The translations under genes were made by a program, and so were the position numbers. From contig CM035304.1 in NCBI GenBank assembly GCA_002900995.3, positions 82,877-146,876 on the forward strand: a stretch of 64,000 nt of DNA. Reading direction: 5' to 3'. Origin of the DNA: Ganoderma boninense. Its lineage: Eukaryota > Basidiomycota > Agaricomycetes > Polyporales > Polyporaceae. Within the stretch, counting starts at the first letter, position 1; each line of letters starts with the position of its first letter. The notes beneath the pieces were generated by a model. It was not told where the DNA came from. It did not search any database and was given only the letters and a program-made list of their open reading frames with translations. Positions 23,990 to 35,963 of the stretch are shown here, piece after piece.

Positions 23990-24105
23990 CCTGACATTGC
24001 ACGAGCATGGTCGAGCCGTACCTCGGACTGCATGGATGTACAGGAGCGGTCGGACTGCACTCCCTCCCTAACCATTCATCCACAGATTATCCAAGGGTCC
24101 GCAAC
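23990..24105. repeat. Repeat R3, copy 2
   Basis: Same orientation as copy 1, about 215 nt further right, including GGAGCGGTCGGACTGCA and CCCTAACCATTCATCC. Confidence 0.65.
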
Positions 24106-26469
24106 AATTATTTGCGGCCTCGATGCAGAACGTCGGAGCAGGATGCCGATGACTCGGGGGAATGGCGGCTGATCAGAGCACGCATCCAGCATAGAGTCGA
24201 CTCTGACCGATGTCAGCCATGATCACACAGAGGTGGTGAGAGACATATGGGGTGTCGGATGCACACCTTGCTAGGTATATACATGTCGCACACGGCCGGG
24301 CTAGTCAGTGGTGGCCGAACGAAATTTATGCAGGCGGATAGAAGAGACAGGAAATATGTATCATTTACCATCCAAGCCGGAGGAGGGTGTGTTCGAACTG
24401 ATACAGGATAGAGCGAGTCAGTGAGTGCGCTCGAGCAGTAGCTGTGAGCGCATCCAAGTGAGGAGACCCGCAACTCCACCAGTCCAGTCTAGAGTCTGCG
24501 GCCGCAGTCTCCGGCATCACAAAGCATTAAACGGTCATCCACGCCAAGGAATCTAGACTTGCAACAACAAGTCGGGCGAGAACCCAACAGGCGAAGACCG
24601 GACGCCGGTGCGACTAAGCGAGAACTGCCCCACATTCGGCACATACAGTGGCTAAAGCCATCTCCTCCCGGCACCGTCTAGGCATGCTGTACGAGTTGTC
24701 CCGCTCGGCACAGTTTTCCGACTCATTAGATGGGGAACGGCTGGCTCGCTCATGACATGTGCTTGCGGGCCTCGCCATTCCCCTGTAGAAATATCGGACC
24801 ATTCGCAACCGAAGCTGCCCGCATATTCCAGTGTCTCGCGCACGGGCCACGCTCCACACGTACAAGAACCCCGGATGGAAGGACCGGGAGAGCACTCACC
24901 AGTACACTCTCTGCTGTTTACCTCGTTCCACCTATCGCCCACTAGTCCCCGCCACTGCGCACGTCCTACAGACCGGCACACGCCTGCTCGCATCCCTCCC
25001 TCAATTCCCGTCCGTGTCGTTCCCGGCATGCGAGATCTTTGTTCGATGGACGAGGCCCTCTCCGCACTCCCTGGTGAGTTGCCGGCAAGCTCGTAGTGTA
25101 CCTAGATCTGACCCAGATTATTTCAGCAACACAGTAGCCGGAAGCACGCCTGATGCGCTCACCGTCCATCCCCGGCCATCGTGCTCACGATGCCGAGCTC
25201 AATTGTCCTCTCGGTGAGTCTACGCTGTGCGTCCGTCGTCCTCGCCTCATTGCATGCCTTGCAGATGCAACAAAGCGACGTTCCAGCCGTCGTCCCACTT
25301 GGCACGAGCACGCAGCATTCAGCGGCAAGCCGTGGACCATCGTCTCGAGCCTCGACGTTGGCGAAAGTGAGTCTGCGAGCCTGGCTTGATCGCCGGTCCG
25401 CTCCTTGCACTAACTGGCCGCATGTGGTAGGTCTGTGCCTAGATTATCACGAAAAGATTCGGGTGAGGGGCCGTTCTTGCATGCTGGACGTCTCGCTCAC
25501 CATTTTCCCAGTCAGCAGAACCCCCTGATTCTTGCATCTGCGTGCTGACTGAGCTGCCACCGAGTAGACGCTGTGCCCAACGGCTCGGAGGCGAAACATA
25601 TGGCCGGATGAATTTCCCGAGCCCGGCACCCGCTGCACGAGGAACAACACGAAAATGCACCTCTCCGGCATCCTGAGCGTCGGCCAATATATCCTGCAAT
25701 ATGCCGACAGCAGACCGGCGACAGCAGTCCAGCAATTGACCCGGATAACGCCAAGAATCTCGGGCTTTGCAGCCCGCCGCGCGCCCCGACGCTCGATAAA
25801 TCGGATGTATTGCGGCCAGCTGTACCTACTACATCAGTATCTACACCCCGGCTGGTCTGCGCGAGCCGTCGCTAGCCTGCCTCCCTGCCGGCTGGCCAGT
25901 CCACGGATCCCGGCGTTGGCTGCGGCGGGAGCAGATCCTCCGTTGCTGTGAGACCCGAGTACGCTCGGTCGTCCCTCTGCAGAGTCGTGCCAGGGCCCAT
26001 CGCCAGCACACCTCGTCCCATGAGATTGGAGGGATTCTGGTCGCCGATCCTCGCGTGTCCCGAGCAAGTATGCGACACCCGCTCCCCTATGGCCGACCAG
26101 TTCCATGGACGGCTCGACCATGCTCGTGCGGGTCCACGATGCAGGCATTCGGTGCGACCGTTGAGAGTAACCATAGACTCGGGCCGCCCGAGCATATCGA
26201 AATACGTCACGAGAGTGGCCAGTCGCCGGCTATATCTGTATAAGCACAGACGTCCCCGCCAGTCTTCGTCATTGCAAGCCGCGACACGTCTGCGCTCTCG
26301 GCACTGATTCCGGCCAGCTCTGATGCCGCCGACGATGCCGGGGCTGCCTGCCGTGGTGCCATGCAGTCTGTTCGCCGGTCTCTGTACTGCATTGACTAGT
26401 CGTCCTCTCTCTCGGAGGCGGGTCTTCACTGATCACCGAACCCTGCTACACCTTGAGACCATCAAGCGC

Positions 26470-26590
26470 GTCCAGGTATGAATGGTTAGAGAGCGAGTGC
26501 GGTCCACTCGCTCCCCTGCTCCCGTGAAGTTCGAGCAACGGCTCGACCATGCTCATGCGAGCGGGCGTCGCATGCGCTCGGTCGAGCCCG
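26470..26590. repeat. Repeat R3, copy 3 (inverted)
   Basis: Reverse-complement relative of copies 1 and 2: TATGAATGGTTAGAGAGCGA followed by CAACGGCTCGACCATGCTCA. Confidence 0.65.
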
Positions 26591-26789
26591 ACGCAGTCGT
26601 TGAATAAGGTGTCTGTTGCAGGAATGATGCCCGACCGCTCGAAAGGAGCCGGCAGCGCGAGTTGGTTGGCATCAGTCAACTGGCTCGCGCTGCATGCTAA
26701 GAGACATTCTGGCCACGCACCGAGCCGCATGCTAGCTTGGCATGTCTTCAGTAACAACGACCGTGATGGCCGGGAGCCGGTACGCACAT

Positions 26790-27135
26790 TCATGGACCCC
26801 ACTACTGTGTATTGCACGCCCTTGAAGAACGCGTCATCCGCCTTGAACCGCTCCAGCTCCGCTGGGCGCAACACAGCGGGCAGACGCCGATGACTACGTT
26901 ATCCGGAGTGATAACAGAGAGTATATGCATGACGCACTCTCGTTCCCGGGCGCACCACCCTCCCAGCCTGACACCACATCTCTCTGCGCACGTAGTTGCG
27001 CAGCTTCGGGATGTGCGGTGCGAGCGCCGTCGTGACCTGGATCACCGTCGAGCCCTGTCCTCGCACCACTGGCAGTCCGATCCCTTGTGCACATGAACAG
27101 CCGTACTCTAACCCAGAGGACTCACAGACCCAATG
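26790..27135 (-). pseudogene. Fragment of the flavin monooxygenase
   Basis: Minus-strand peptide LRPAELERFKADDAFF and the adjacent intron and exon match the segment of the complete gene at about 12,765-13,145 (LRPEELERFKADAEFF). The flanking 27,110-27,130 sequence also matches the splice site after GVIGS. Only this internal piece is present, with no FAD motif and no open frame across it, so it is a duplicated fragment. Confidence 0.8.
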
Positions 27136-27177
27136 TCCCGCTGAACCCGGCTACACGTGTGCATTTTCCACTCTAGC

Positions 27178-27290
27178 CCATCCAGGTATGAATGGTTAGG
27201 GAGCGAGTGCAGCCTACTCGCTCCCTCTCCTGCGGGGTTCCAGCAACGGCTCGACCATGTTCATGCGAGTTGGGGTCGCGTGCGCTTCCT
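27178..27290. repeat. Repeat R3, copy 4 (inverted)
   Basis: TATGAATGGTTAGGGAGCGA then CAACGGCTCGACCATGTTCA, closely related to copy 3 and inverted relative to copies 1 and 2. Confidence 0.65.
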
Positions 27291-27989
27291 CGAGCCCGTC
27301 ACGGTCGTCAAATCAGACGTCTTTCACGTCTATCCGGGCTGCTCGATAGGAGGTGGCAGTGCGTGTTGGGTAGCGTCGGTCAGCCGGCTCGCGCTGCATC
27401 TCAAGAGACGTGTTCTGGCTGCTTACCGAGTGCCATGCGAGCTCGGCACCTGTCCGTGCTCCGTCTATTCGACTGGTCCAGCTGGAGGATGGCGAACAGG
27501 TCGCGGATGAAGCGCGAGTGCTCAGCGAGGAGCCACATGTAGACGTGGAAGCCGACGTTCCGTGCGATGAGCACGACGCTGCCGTCCTCGAACCAGAACT
27601 CGGGCTCGTGCTCTGTGTTCGGAGGCAAGGTCTGGATATGGCACGCGTGGCGGGTGCTGCGACACGCCTGCGTTTGCGTACTCAGGTATATGCGTCATTG
27701 GCCTGCGGGTAAAGACGAGCCAGAGCCTACGATATGCCCCCGTACATGTGAGCGTCGAGGATGCGTTTGTAGATACGATGTTACACGTACCCTAGCGTCC
27801 ATCGTTTCCCGCAATCGCGTCAGATTGGTAGGGAGATGGCGGTCGGACTCGCAACACAGGCATCCCATCGACGCCGGCACCGTAGCCCGGTTCCGAGCCA
27901 CTGCGCGTCGCGTTCCGGGGATACCCTCTGTCCGGCGGCCTTATGGACATCTCGACGAGCTCAAAATCTCATCTAGCATGGACTCACGA
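27291..27989. other. Spacer between R3 and R1
   Basis: No recognised gene. A plus-strand open stretch at 27,410-27,712 is acidic but shows no domain. Confidence 0.35.
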
Positions 27990-28760
27990 TCATTTGCCAT
28001 GGCTACGGTTCGACGGTCTGCAAGTATGCGCGAAACAGTGGAGAGGGACAGACTGTAAGGAAGAAACAAGATGACGTCGGCAAACGCGAAGTGCTTGAGG
28101 ATTCGAGGGGAAATGGGGAGACCGGGACGCGCAAAAATATATGAATAGACAAGGACGCACCTGCACTCGACATGGAAGAGTCCGTGCACGGCGCCCTGAT
28201 TGGCAGCCCGTGCAAGATAAACCGCAGGGTGTCAATTGCTCGACTAGGCGCGGGAACAAGTCTTGTCGAAGAGTAAAGAGGGGACATGGCCTGGAACCGT
28301 ATTCCAGCGCACGACAACGGTTCAGTACGAGTGGCATGTTCCCTGAATGCCGTGTTTTCAAGAATGGACCTCCGAGTCGGCCGACGACCAGAGAGTTGGT
28401 TGCGCGCGGCACGAAGACTCAGGAGCCCAGGCTGTAGAAGTCGGCATTGCCGGAGAGCCCAGCATAGACAGCACAGCAAGCCAATAGCACGCTATTCCCG
28501 GTGCAGTCCAGGGCGAGGAGAGGTTGGCAGTCCGAGATCGACGAGGCGCACGAAGGAGAAAAGGCGCAAAATCCAGGTGCAAAAATCCAAGCCGCACGGC
28601 GGCTCAAGCGCCTACCATGGACTGCTTGTCCTTGTTTGTGCAGCAACTCGGACTTGTCCGGCCCAACCATCGCGGCTGCGTGCAGTCGCTCATCTCTCTT
28701 CCGGTCTTGACCACATGTTTTCCTGCGACAAGTGCTCATGAATGACACGTCTATTTCGGC
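27990..28760. repeat. Dispersed repeat R1, fused copy
   Basis: The left part (27,990-28,360) matches R1 copy 1 at 15,195-15,565, including the decayed peptide region. The right part continues like R1 copy 2 at 18,305-18,645 and then runs into the spacer found after that copy. It therefore looks like the two R1 copies that flank the 16-17.5 kb deaminase joined into one, with the deaminase absent. Confidence 0.75.
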
Positions 28761-29878
28761 GACTCCTCTCTTCTGTCTGCCGCTGCCGTGATCACCGAGA
28801 TGTCTCCGTCTTTGGTCTAGGCAGGCTGGATGAACATAGACTCCAGGGCGATGCCTCCGTCGTCTCCCCTCGCCCGATGGGAGCGCCGTCGATTCCATCC
28901 TTCCTCTGTCACGTATCTTGATGCACCTGCTCAGTTGTCCACTTGAAGCCGTTTCAATGTCAGCAATATCAGCAAGAGTGGATGGGACCTGATGCTGGTG
29001 CATGGTACGAGGGCAAGGCTCGGAACATTGCTCCGGTGAGCGTCATATGAATATCGGCCATCGCATGTCCCCAACGCCTTTCCTCTCGCTAAACTGTGCT
29101 CGATCTCAGCTAGTTTTTGGCGTCCTCGGCCGCATACACGCCTTTACTGCTGTCGAACAAGGCTCGTCCGCCCTGCCCAGCCCCGCCCCGTCGCGTCATC
29201 CTCCGGAAGGTAAACTGTTATCTCATCCGCCCCGCATCTTCCGCGCTTCGCGGATCCCCGTCCATCTCACAAACACCTCCGAAGCCCACAGCGGTGATGA
29301 TGAACACGAACCCCACCGCTTCTTCATCTCCTCCTCCTTTCCGGCTGGTGCGCCGCTCCCCCTTACCACCCATCTATCCAACAGCACATGCTGATGCAGT
29401 TCACGAAGATCGACCGCACTCGGACCTCCGTACCTCACCATGTTGCGGCATCCCGCACATGGACTCACACTCGCCCTCGCTCCTCAGCAGTGCCCGCACC
29501 CGCACGAGCGCCACCGCACCCACGCCCACCCACGCACGGGCCTCAGCTAGTGCGGCCCATCTTCCCTGCTGCCCATTTGCAGGCCGAAATCACTTCTCGA
29601 CCCTTATGTGACTGCCATCAAGCGCTGGACTGTCCATCTCAGCGAGAGCTTCGAGCACGGTGGTCGGCTCATCTGCGCGCCGTGACGGAGACACTCCAGT
29701 GACGGCAACAGCGACAAAACTCAATGTCAAGCCTGGTGACTACTCGGGTCAGGGGACGCGGCCGACGCCCCTCTGTATATTAAACCTTTCGCCTGTCGTC
29801 TCCTCTTCGGTTCCCTTAACTCGCCATCCCGTCGCCCCTTGCTCATCCCTCCCCCTCCGCTCCCCTGCTGGCCCTTAC
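28761..29878. other. Upstream region of the 29.9 kb CFEM gene
   Basis: Collinear with 18,645-19,716. Non-coding in both copies: frames that are open in one are broken in the other. A TATA-like TATATTAAA lies at 29776-29784, about 100 nt before the start codon. Confidence 0.6.
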
Positions 29879-31152
29879 ATGAAGTTCTCGCTCATCCCAA
29901 CGCTCGCTTTCCTCGTCGCCACCTTCGCCGGGGTGCACGCCCAGAACATCTCGCAGTGCGTCCTCAACTGTATCAGCCAGGCCGCGGCTGCAAACGGCTG
30001 TGACGTGTGCGTTCCGCCCTTGCTCTCTTCCTACGCCCCGGCCTCGACGGCACGCTGACGGCGGCGCATGCATCGCCACAGGACGAGCACCCAATGCCTG
30101 TGCACGAACTCGAAGCTCCAGCAGGACGCGCTCAGCTGCCTCGAGCAGAGCTGCACGGCCCAGGATCTCCAGAACGCCGAGTCGCTCGTCCAGACCGAAT
30201 GTTCTGGTGAGTCTCGTTTCGCCTTCGTATCTCACCCTCTGTCTCTTCATCCCTGCTCGCGTCTCCATCATCTATCTTCCATCGCATTCCCACTTCCATC
30301 TTATCCTCGCCCCTGTTCCCCGGGGCAGTGCAGGTTCATTAATACCGTGCCAACCACGCGCGTCGGTGGCTGTTCGGTGGTTATACCGCGGTCGCGTCTC
30401 GACAGTGTGATGACCCCATCTGCCAACTGAGGGGATCATCATTGACTCCCGCAGTTACAGTTTCACTGGGCAACGCCCGATCCGTAGAGCCTGTCGCCTT
30501 TCCGAGCGTCCATGGTCTCACGCTGTTCGCGTGTGAGTCGCTCGGGTGCCCGCACTTCGCGGGTGTACGCGTTATGCCCCGCATGGGCCGCGAATACGCT
30601 GCGATGCGTCTTTGGCATGACCCCGCGCCCCATGCCATGGTCGCGTCCTCTCTCCTCGTGTCCCATCACTCGTCGCTCGTGAGCCGTGCTGACATAACGA
30701 TCCCCTCTTCCCCCTTTCGCGCTCCAGCATACACATCGAGTGCGTCTAGCTCCAGCTCCTCCCGTGCTTCCACCTCGACGCTCACAACTCTCTCTTCCTC
30801 TTCCTCTCCCTCTCACTCACCTTCATCCTCGGCCTCGCACCCTCCCACCTCCGCCTCGGTTCCTCCGACGTCCACGTCCACGTCCACTTCCTCCTCCTCT
30901 CTCCGCCCACTCTCATCCTCACCCTCATCTTCGCCCTCGTCTGACTCGAGCACAGTCTCCTTCTCTTCCCTCACTGCCGCGGGCTCTGGCTCGGGCAGCG
31001 CGACCACGACCTCCCCCGCCGCGAGCCAGACGCAGTCCCAGTCCCAGTCGCAGAGCCAGAGCCAAAACGCCGCGGCGCCGACGGCGTACGCGAAGGCGAA
31101 GCTCGGCGCGGCGGTCGTCGCTGTCGCCGTGGGCGCCGTCGTCGGGCTCTGA
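29879..31152 (+). CDS. CFEM-domain protein with Ser/Thr-rich stalk and GPI-type tail
   Basis: Start ATG at 29879, signal peptide MKFSLIPTLAFLVATFAG. Exon 1 (to 30006) has SQCVLNC and GCD; exon 2 (30082-30206) has QCLC, LSCLEQSC and TEC. The haem-ligand position is Ser. A 521-nt intron (30207-30727) ends in GCGCTCCAG, and exon 3 (30728-31152) encodes about 110 Ser/Thr-rich residues, a short SQSQSQSQSQ repeat and the hydrophobic end AAVVAVAVGAVVGL, typical of a GPI-anchor signal. Expected location is plasma membrane or cell wall. Role is inferred from family: surface haem/iron binding or wall integrity. The duplicate at 19.7 kb lacks exon 3. Confidence 0.88.
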
Positions 31153-32843
31153 GGATGGAAACGGAAGTGGCGGACGAGGCGAGGGTTGGTCCGCGTTCGA
31201 TAGGGATATCCGTATCTAATTGTTATGCGAGGCGAGGACTACGTACGCGGCTGGGCGTGCAGACTTGTGGAGGGATACTAGTACAGCGATGGCGACTCTG
31301 TACGTCGTTCTCGTGATACCATGGCAGTGCGGTATATCGAGCTCTTTCGATGCTACGAGTAAGCATGAGCGATACCAGTGTCGACTGACGGTGGTGGCCT
31401 GAGATTGTACGTTGGCCGGGAGGTGTTCGATTCACGCTTGTACGGATGCTTCAGCTGTGGAACTACGCGAGGACCGCCAACTCCGTCCAATGAAGCGATC
31501 GTACTCCCGCGAAGACACGAGGGAATTTCATTCGTCATGAGGCGACTTGACGAGGGTAGAATACTCAGGACTCGATCCAGCCTGGGTTGTCAAGAAACTC
31601 CGAAGTGCCTGGATTCGCTCGCCACGCTCCCATCTCCTTCCGAAGATTTCGCTGGCTCTGCACTCCGCCATCCGTCCACGGTCCCACCTTGGACCATCGC
31701 TGCGTGCGAACCCTAAAGCTGAAGTGTACTTCAGCTGAATCCAGTCGCATTGGTTGGATGCCTTGCATCGTCATCTTGTGACGACGAGCTCGCTTCTCCG
31801 CCACCGTCGTCGGTTGATATGGCCACCGCGCATGCGGAGACTTGAGGGATGAGATGAAACCTCAGGCCACTGATGCGGAAGTACCAAAATGCGTTCGTGA
31901 CTTGCTCCGTTGTGAACAAATGATGCACATGCGACGCCTGAGTATTTTCATGCTGAAGTGGCGGGTCTGTTTGAGTGGAATCCGAAGGCATACGGAACTA
32001 CATCACATCCAGGTCGGTCGCAATTTCGAACCAAGGCTGCCGCTCTGTACTCATCATCACCACAGCTTCTCGAGAGACAAAACGTTCTCCACAAACCCGC
32101 ATCTAATGATGAACGCCTCAACAGTTTCATCCTGGCGTTACTCATGGTTGTATTGTTCACCAAGCGCTTCGTTGATGATATGGAAACGTTCATGCGCCGC
32201 GTCTGCATGTAACCGTGTGTCGGAAAACTGTGAAATTCTAAATTGCTCATAGGATCTTTCGACAGTACCGTAATACCAAGACTCGATCATGGACCCTCAA
32301 GCATGACTGAAACTGGCTGCACCAGTGAGTCGTGCATTTCGGCATTTATGCCACCGTGAAGTGCGCACCGAATAGTTCCATCCTCAGAGTATGTTGACGA
32401 ATGAAACGTGAATGGAGAATGTGGGGATTCGCCTAAAATGAAGATCAGACCTCATGAGCAAGCGGCACCAGATTTATTGTCCCTTGTGGGATGTCGAACA
32501 TCCCTCAAGGGCAAGCATCAGCCCCTGCTCATTTGGTCAGAAGCTTGTTGTGAGGAGTAGCGCGAATGATTCATTATTATGTGTGAAGATATTGTTAGTT
32601 AATGCTGACCGCCTTCGGAGTGGCATCGCTCACAGAAATGAAACCTGTGCACTTACACTCATGACATGATGCTCCGCAACTGAATATCTCAAGTATTTAA
32701 GAGACAGCTGCTTTGAAGGGCCTTCCCCCAATCAGAACGAGAAACACCCTGAATCTTTGCGCAAATAATCCCTCGAGCTACAGGTATGTGCCTTTTCTGC
32801 ATAGAATAATTCACTATTGCTACAGCGTAGACTTTAGGTCGTC
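31153..32843. other. Spacer leading into an AT-rich island
   Basis: No recognisable gene. GC content falls visibly after about 32,250. Just before the deaminase, GTATGTGCC at about 32,784 and an acceptor TTTAG near 32,838 could mark a 5' UTR intron. Confidence 0.4.
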
Positions 32844-34416
32844 ATGTCCAACAACAACACCCGCATTTCTGGAACTAGCATATCCCACAACACCCCCACC
32901 AAAATTCCTGCAGATATTTCTAATCTCCCCATTGATTTCGACACATTGCTACATGCCTTGAGGACAGTGGGGAGATTCCATAGATCAGTCGACAATAAAG
33001 GGCGAAGTGCTAACTCTCTGGAAGAGTTAAAAGCATGGACTACCTGGGACATCCAGCATGACTTCGCACAGGGGCTGGCGGGGCTGTGTGTGCTGGATCC
33101 TGAAACTCACACTGCCAGTGGCCATCGAGCAACTCCAAAGAAGAAGAAGATTAATGTTGTTGCAGCTACCTTATTGCTGGATGCAAACCCCAAACAGTGG
33201 AATCTTTGGTGCAGCGGAAACCAGCCCCTCGATACTATTCCCAACCTCTGTGGCGACTTCTTCAATGACTCTATCCCACTGCTGAAGGCTATAGCTAGTG
33301 CTGCTAAAGATTTGTCCGATTCAAAGGATATATCTTCAGATGATGCCAAAGCCAAACATGAAGTCCTTGTCCAGACCAAAGAGAAGTTTGTGTCATGGGC
33401 CTATAACCGCCACTTTTTCAAGATTAAATCCCGTATTGAAAAACGTGGTTATGCCCTCGCAACTATGCTTGAAGAATATATGAAACAAAATCAGCTACTC
33501 GAAGAGCCTAAACACAGAGATCTGCTCAATATTTGGAAAATATCAATCACATTGTTGGCCACAAGTCTAGCAATTTGACAAGGAGTACAATCCAAGAGCT
33601 CCACAAGGCTTGCCTTCAGATTTCACACTTTGTTTGGAGAGAGGAGCATTTTTTGAAAGATCTAATAAAATGTGTTGAGAGTGAGTATATTACAACACAA
33701 TTTTGCAAATTTTATGCACTAACATATATTTGTCAGAGGTCGAAGGCCGACACATAGTAGCAATTTTGCAAAAGATTGCAACAGGAGCTGTTTCTATCAA
33801 CAACTTGGTGGTCCTCGCAGCAGAAACACAACTGAACCAGGATCTTCTCACACCATCAATGTTTCAAGGCCCTAAATTCATTACACCTTCCTCTATGCCG
33901 CAAATGTTTGCACCTCGAGCTATAGACAGCAATCACTTCTATAAACGTTTCACGACTCTCTGCCCCAGTGGCTCTTCTATGCAAGCACAAGATTCTCAGC
34001 CAAGGCATCAATGGAGCTCTACATTGAGGCAGGTTAGAGCGATGTCTCCCCAAGATCACTCCTATGTTCATTGTGAATGCATCCTTGCAATTGAAATACT
34101 CAAACAGGGCAAAAGAGGAAAGCATTATATTGGTTGCCCAAAGCTCTCCTGTGTTCCATGCTTTCTATTTCTTGAGGCTGTGAATACAGTGGGAAAGCAG
34201 CCAGGTGTTGGCATTGAAATTGTTATGGAAGGGACACACAGTTCCTGGTACCTCCCATGGTCTATTCCACCTAACACCCCTGATAATGTTAGAGAAGCAT
34301 TTGAGAAGGTGTTGCTGTCTCGGTTGAACACTTTCATTGGTAGAAAGAGGAAAGGATCAAATGCACAGTCTAATAGTGACAGTGCTGTGAACATTGCTCC
34401 CTATGATTCACCATAA
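32844..34416 (+). CDS. Predicted nucleic-acid deaminase-like protein (OTT_1508-like), divergent AT-rich copy
   Basis: Start ATG at 32844. Exon 1 encodes DFDTLLHALRTVGRFHRSV and a lysine-rich loop (TPKKKKINVV). The reading frame changes near 33,510, where CCTAAACACAG could be an acceptor but no well-phased donor is obvious. It continues with ENINHIVGHKSSNLTR, then a clear 56-nt intron (about 33,683-33,738) and the C-terminal half to the stop at 34414-34416. Active-site segments are YVHCECILAIEIL (HxE) and YIGCPKLSCVPCFLF (CxxC), giving His, Cys, Cys and Glu as in zinc-dependent deaminases. Base and codon use are much more AT-rich than in the other copies, suggesting a different origin. Function is predicted only; substrate could be DNA, RNA or a nucleotide. 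Confidence 0.72.
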
Positions 34417-34633
34417 AGTAGCCCTGTCTATGTTTTGTACAGTATGTAATATACTCTAAACAACTTTGCAATACAAGTCTGTTTCAGCTACATACATAGC
34501 CTTGCCAATCTTATAGTATCTCGCAACACTGCATCTAGGCCTACGGAGCACATCTCTGCCCTACAGCACCACGCCTGCCCTACAGCACCACTACACTGCC
34601 TCAACATCTATGTAATTTCTCTCTTACTGTATA

Positions 34634-34900
34634 CTGTACCATTTCCATCTATTCGACAGGGGGTGTGACAGGTGACCGGTTCGACCGAAATGACCGGTTC
34701 GACAACACTCGGCCGGACCTGTGACCGGAGGTCGGATTTTGACAGCCAATGGCGCGCGTCAGCGCGCCGCCGCCCTCGGGGATCTGGCGCCCGAGTAGGG
34801 CTTTCGACCGCCAACTCCGTGACCTGTGACCCGAAGCCAAATTTCGACCGACTTATGGGCCGGTGACGCGTGACATGTCGAATAGATGGAAATGGTACAG
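34634..34900. mobile_element. MITE-like element with perfect 25-bp terminal inverted repeats
   Basis: Left end 34634-34658 begins CTGTACCATTTCCATCTATT; right end 34876-34900 is its exact reverse complement over all 25 bases. The element is 267 bp and flanked by TATA on both sides (34630-34633 and 34901-34904), a likely target-site duplication. The interior is GC-rich, with GACCGGTTCGAC repeated, in contrast to the AT-rich surroundings. No protein is encoded. A TA-containing target fits Tc1/mariner-type mobilisation, but that assignment is inference. Confidence 0.85.
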
Positions 34901-34904
34901 TATA

Positions 34905-35963
34905 ACATTTTGCCATATATTTTTACACTTTCGATAAGAGTATTATTCCCCTCTTACATATATCTTGCTCCACTATCTCTGATAATCAGCTTTAAGCCCT
35001 CAGTTTTAGTCACAGTTGCAATAACATATGTATATATATGTATATAATCTGGGTATCTCGCATGCTCTAGTCTTGCAATTTCTTGCTATCAATAGTAAAT
35101 CCCTTTATAGAAAAGATATATGGTAATATCTTGCAACTTCCTACAAATGTGGTGGCTGGACTATAAACTATACCTATCTATCATATCCAATTCCAAGTAA
35201 TATGCTTTGCGAGCAGTGCGAAATGAAGGTCAAATACAAGATAGGTTCACATCTCCATGCTCAACACGGTCGAGGTCAAGTCTCGCCACAGTGTAATTTG
35301 TATCTTTTTTTCACTGCAGCTTCTATATATAGTGGCCTCTCAATAGATTGTGTGCATGGGAGCCATCATGCTCGGGGTTTATAAATGAACAAATTCCTTG
35401 AGCTATGGTCTGCTACCTGACCGCATCTCATCTTAATCTCACACCTGTACTAATCACCAGCGGTCTACACTCAATCGAGATAGATCGCTAATAAAACTGA
35501 TGAATCATGGTGGTAACATGGGCTCCATTCTTTCCCAGCCATGGCCTGCAATCGTTTCGACACAGACACAAGAATGGAATACAATACAAGTTTGCATATC
35601 TGAGCAAAAGCCCAAATACCTGAAATGTGTACTAAAACACGTCAACACTCGCCCGGATCCCGCCCTGCATTGGACATGATTAAGACTGGACCGTGTTTCA
35701 GCCGCAGGTGGCACACCGCGGCCCGGACAGACCCCGTGCATCGGGCGCTGATAGCATCAGAGTAAACCTGCGCCTGCTGACTGTGCCCGCCACACCTGCC
35801 TTAGGGACCGTATATAAAAAGCGATCGGCAACCCAGCAAGAGCATATCTCCATCACTCCTCCACACTCACCCAATTGGTACGCCATAGCCCTTACTAAAC
35901 GCCGTCGCCGAGAACTCAACGGCTAACATCAACGCACAGCACTTGTCTCTGCCGCGAAAACAC
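34905..35963. other. AT-rich island end and deaminase promoter
   Basis: AT-rich to about 35,200 (for example ATGTATATATATGTATATAA near 35,028), then a return to normal composition. No gene. The right end holds the promoter of the next deaminase. Confidence 0.5.
35811..35820 (+). promoter_or_regulatory. TATA box of the 36 kb deaminase
   Basis: TATATAAAAA about 150 nt upstream of the ATG at 35964. Confidence 0.6.

Larger units (their letters stand above)
20045..26470. other. Gene-poor, rearranged stretch
   Basis: About 6.4 kb without a convincing gene. The left part (to about 20,500) matches intron 2 of the 29.9 kb gene. Around 20,478-20,502 there is a decayed copy of the end of CFEM exon 2 (CGCTCGTCCAGACGGAGTGT). 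From 20.7 to 25.9 kb many short stretches end in GTACGTAC-like donors, as if worn exons, but no frame can be followed. Repeat family R3 copies lie at 23.8 and 24.0 kb. Confidence 0.5.

Noticed and set aside
30740..31219. 159-codon Pro/Arg-rich frame over CFEM exon 3 at 30.7-31.2 kb
   Set aside because: Shadow of the Ser/Thr-rich stalk in another frame.
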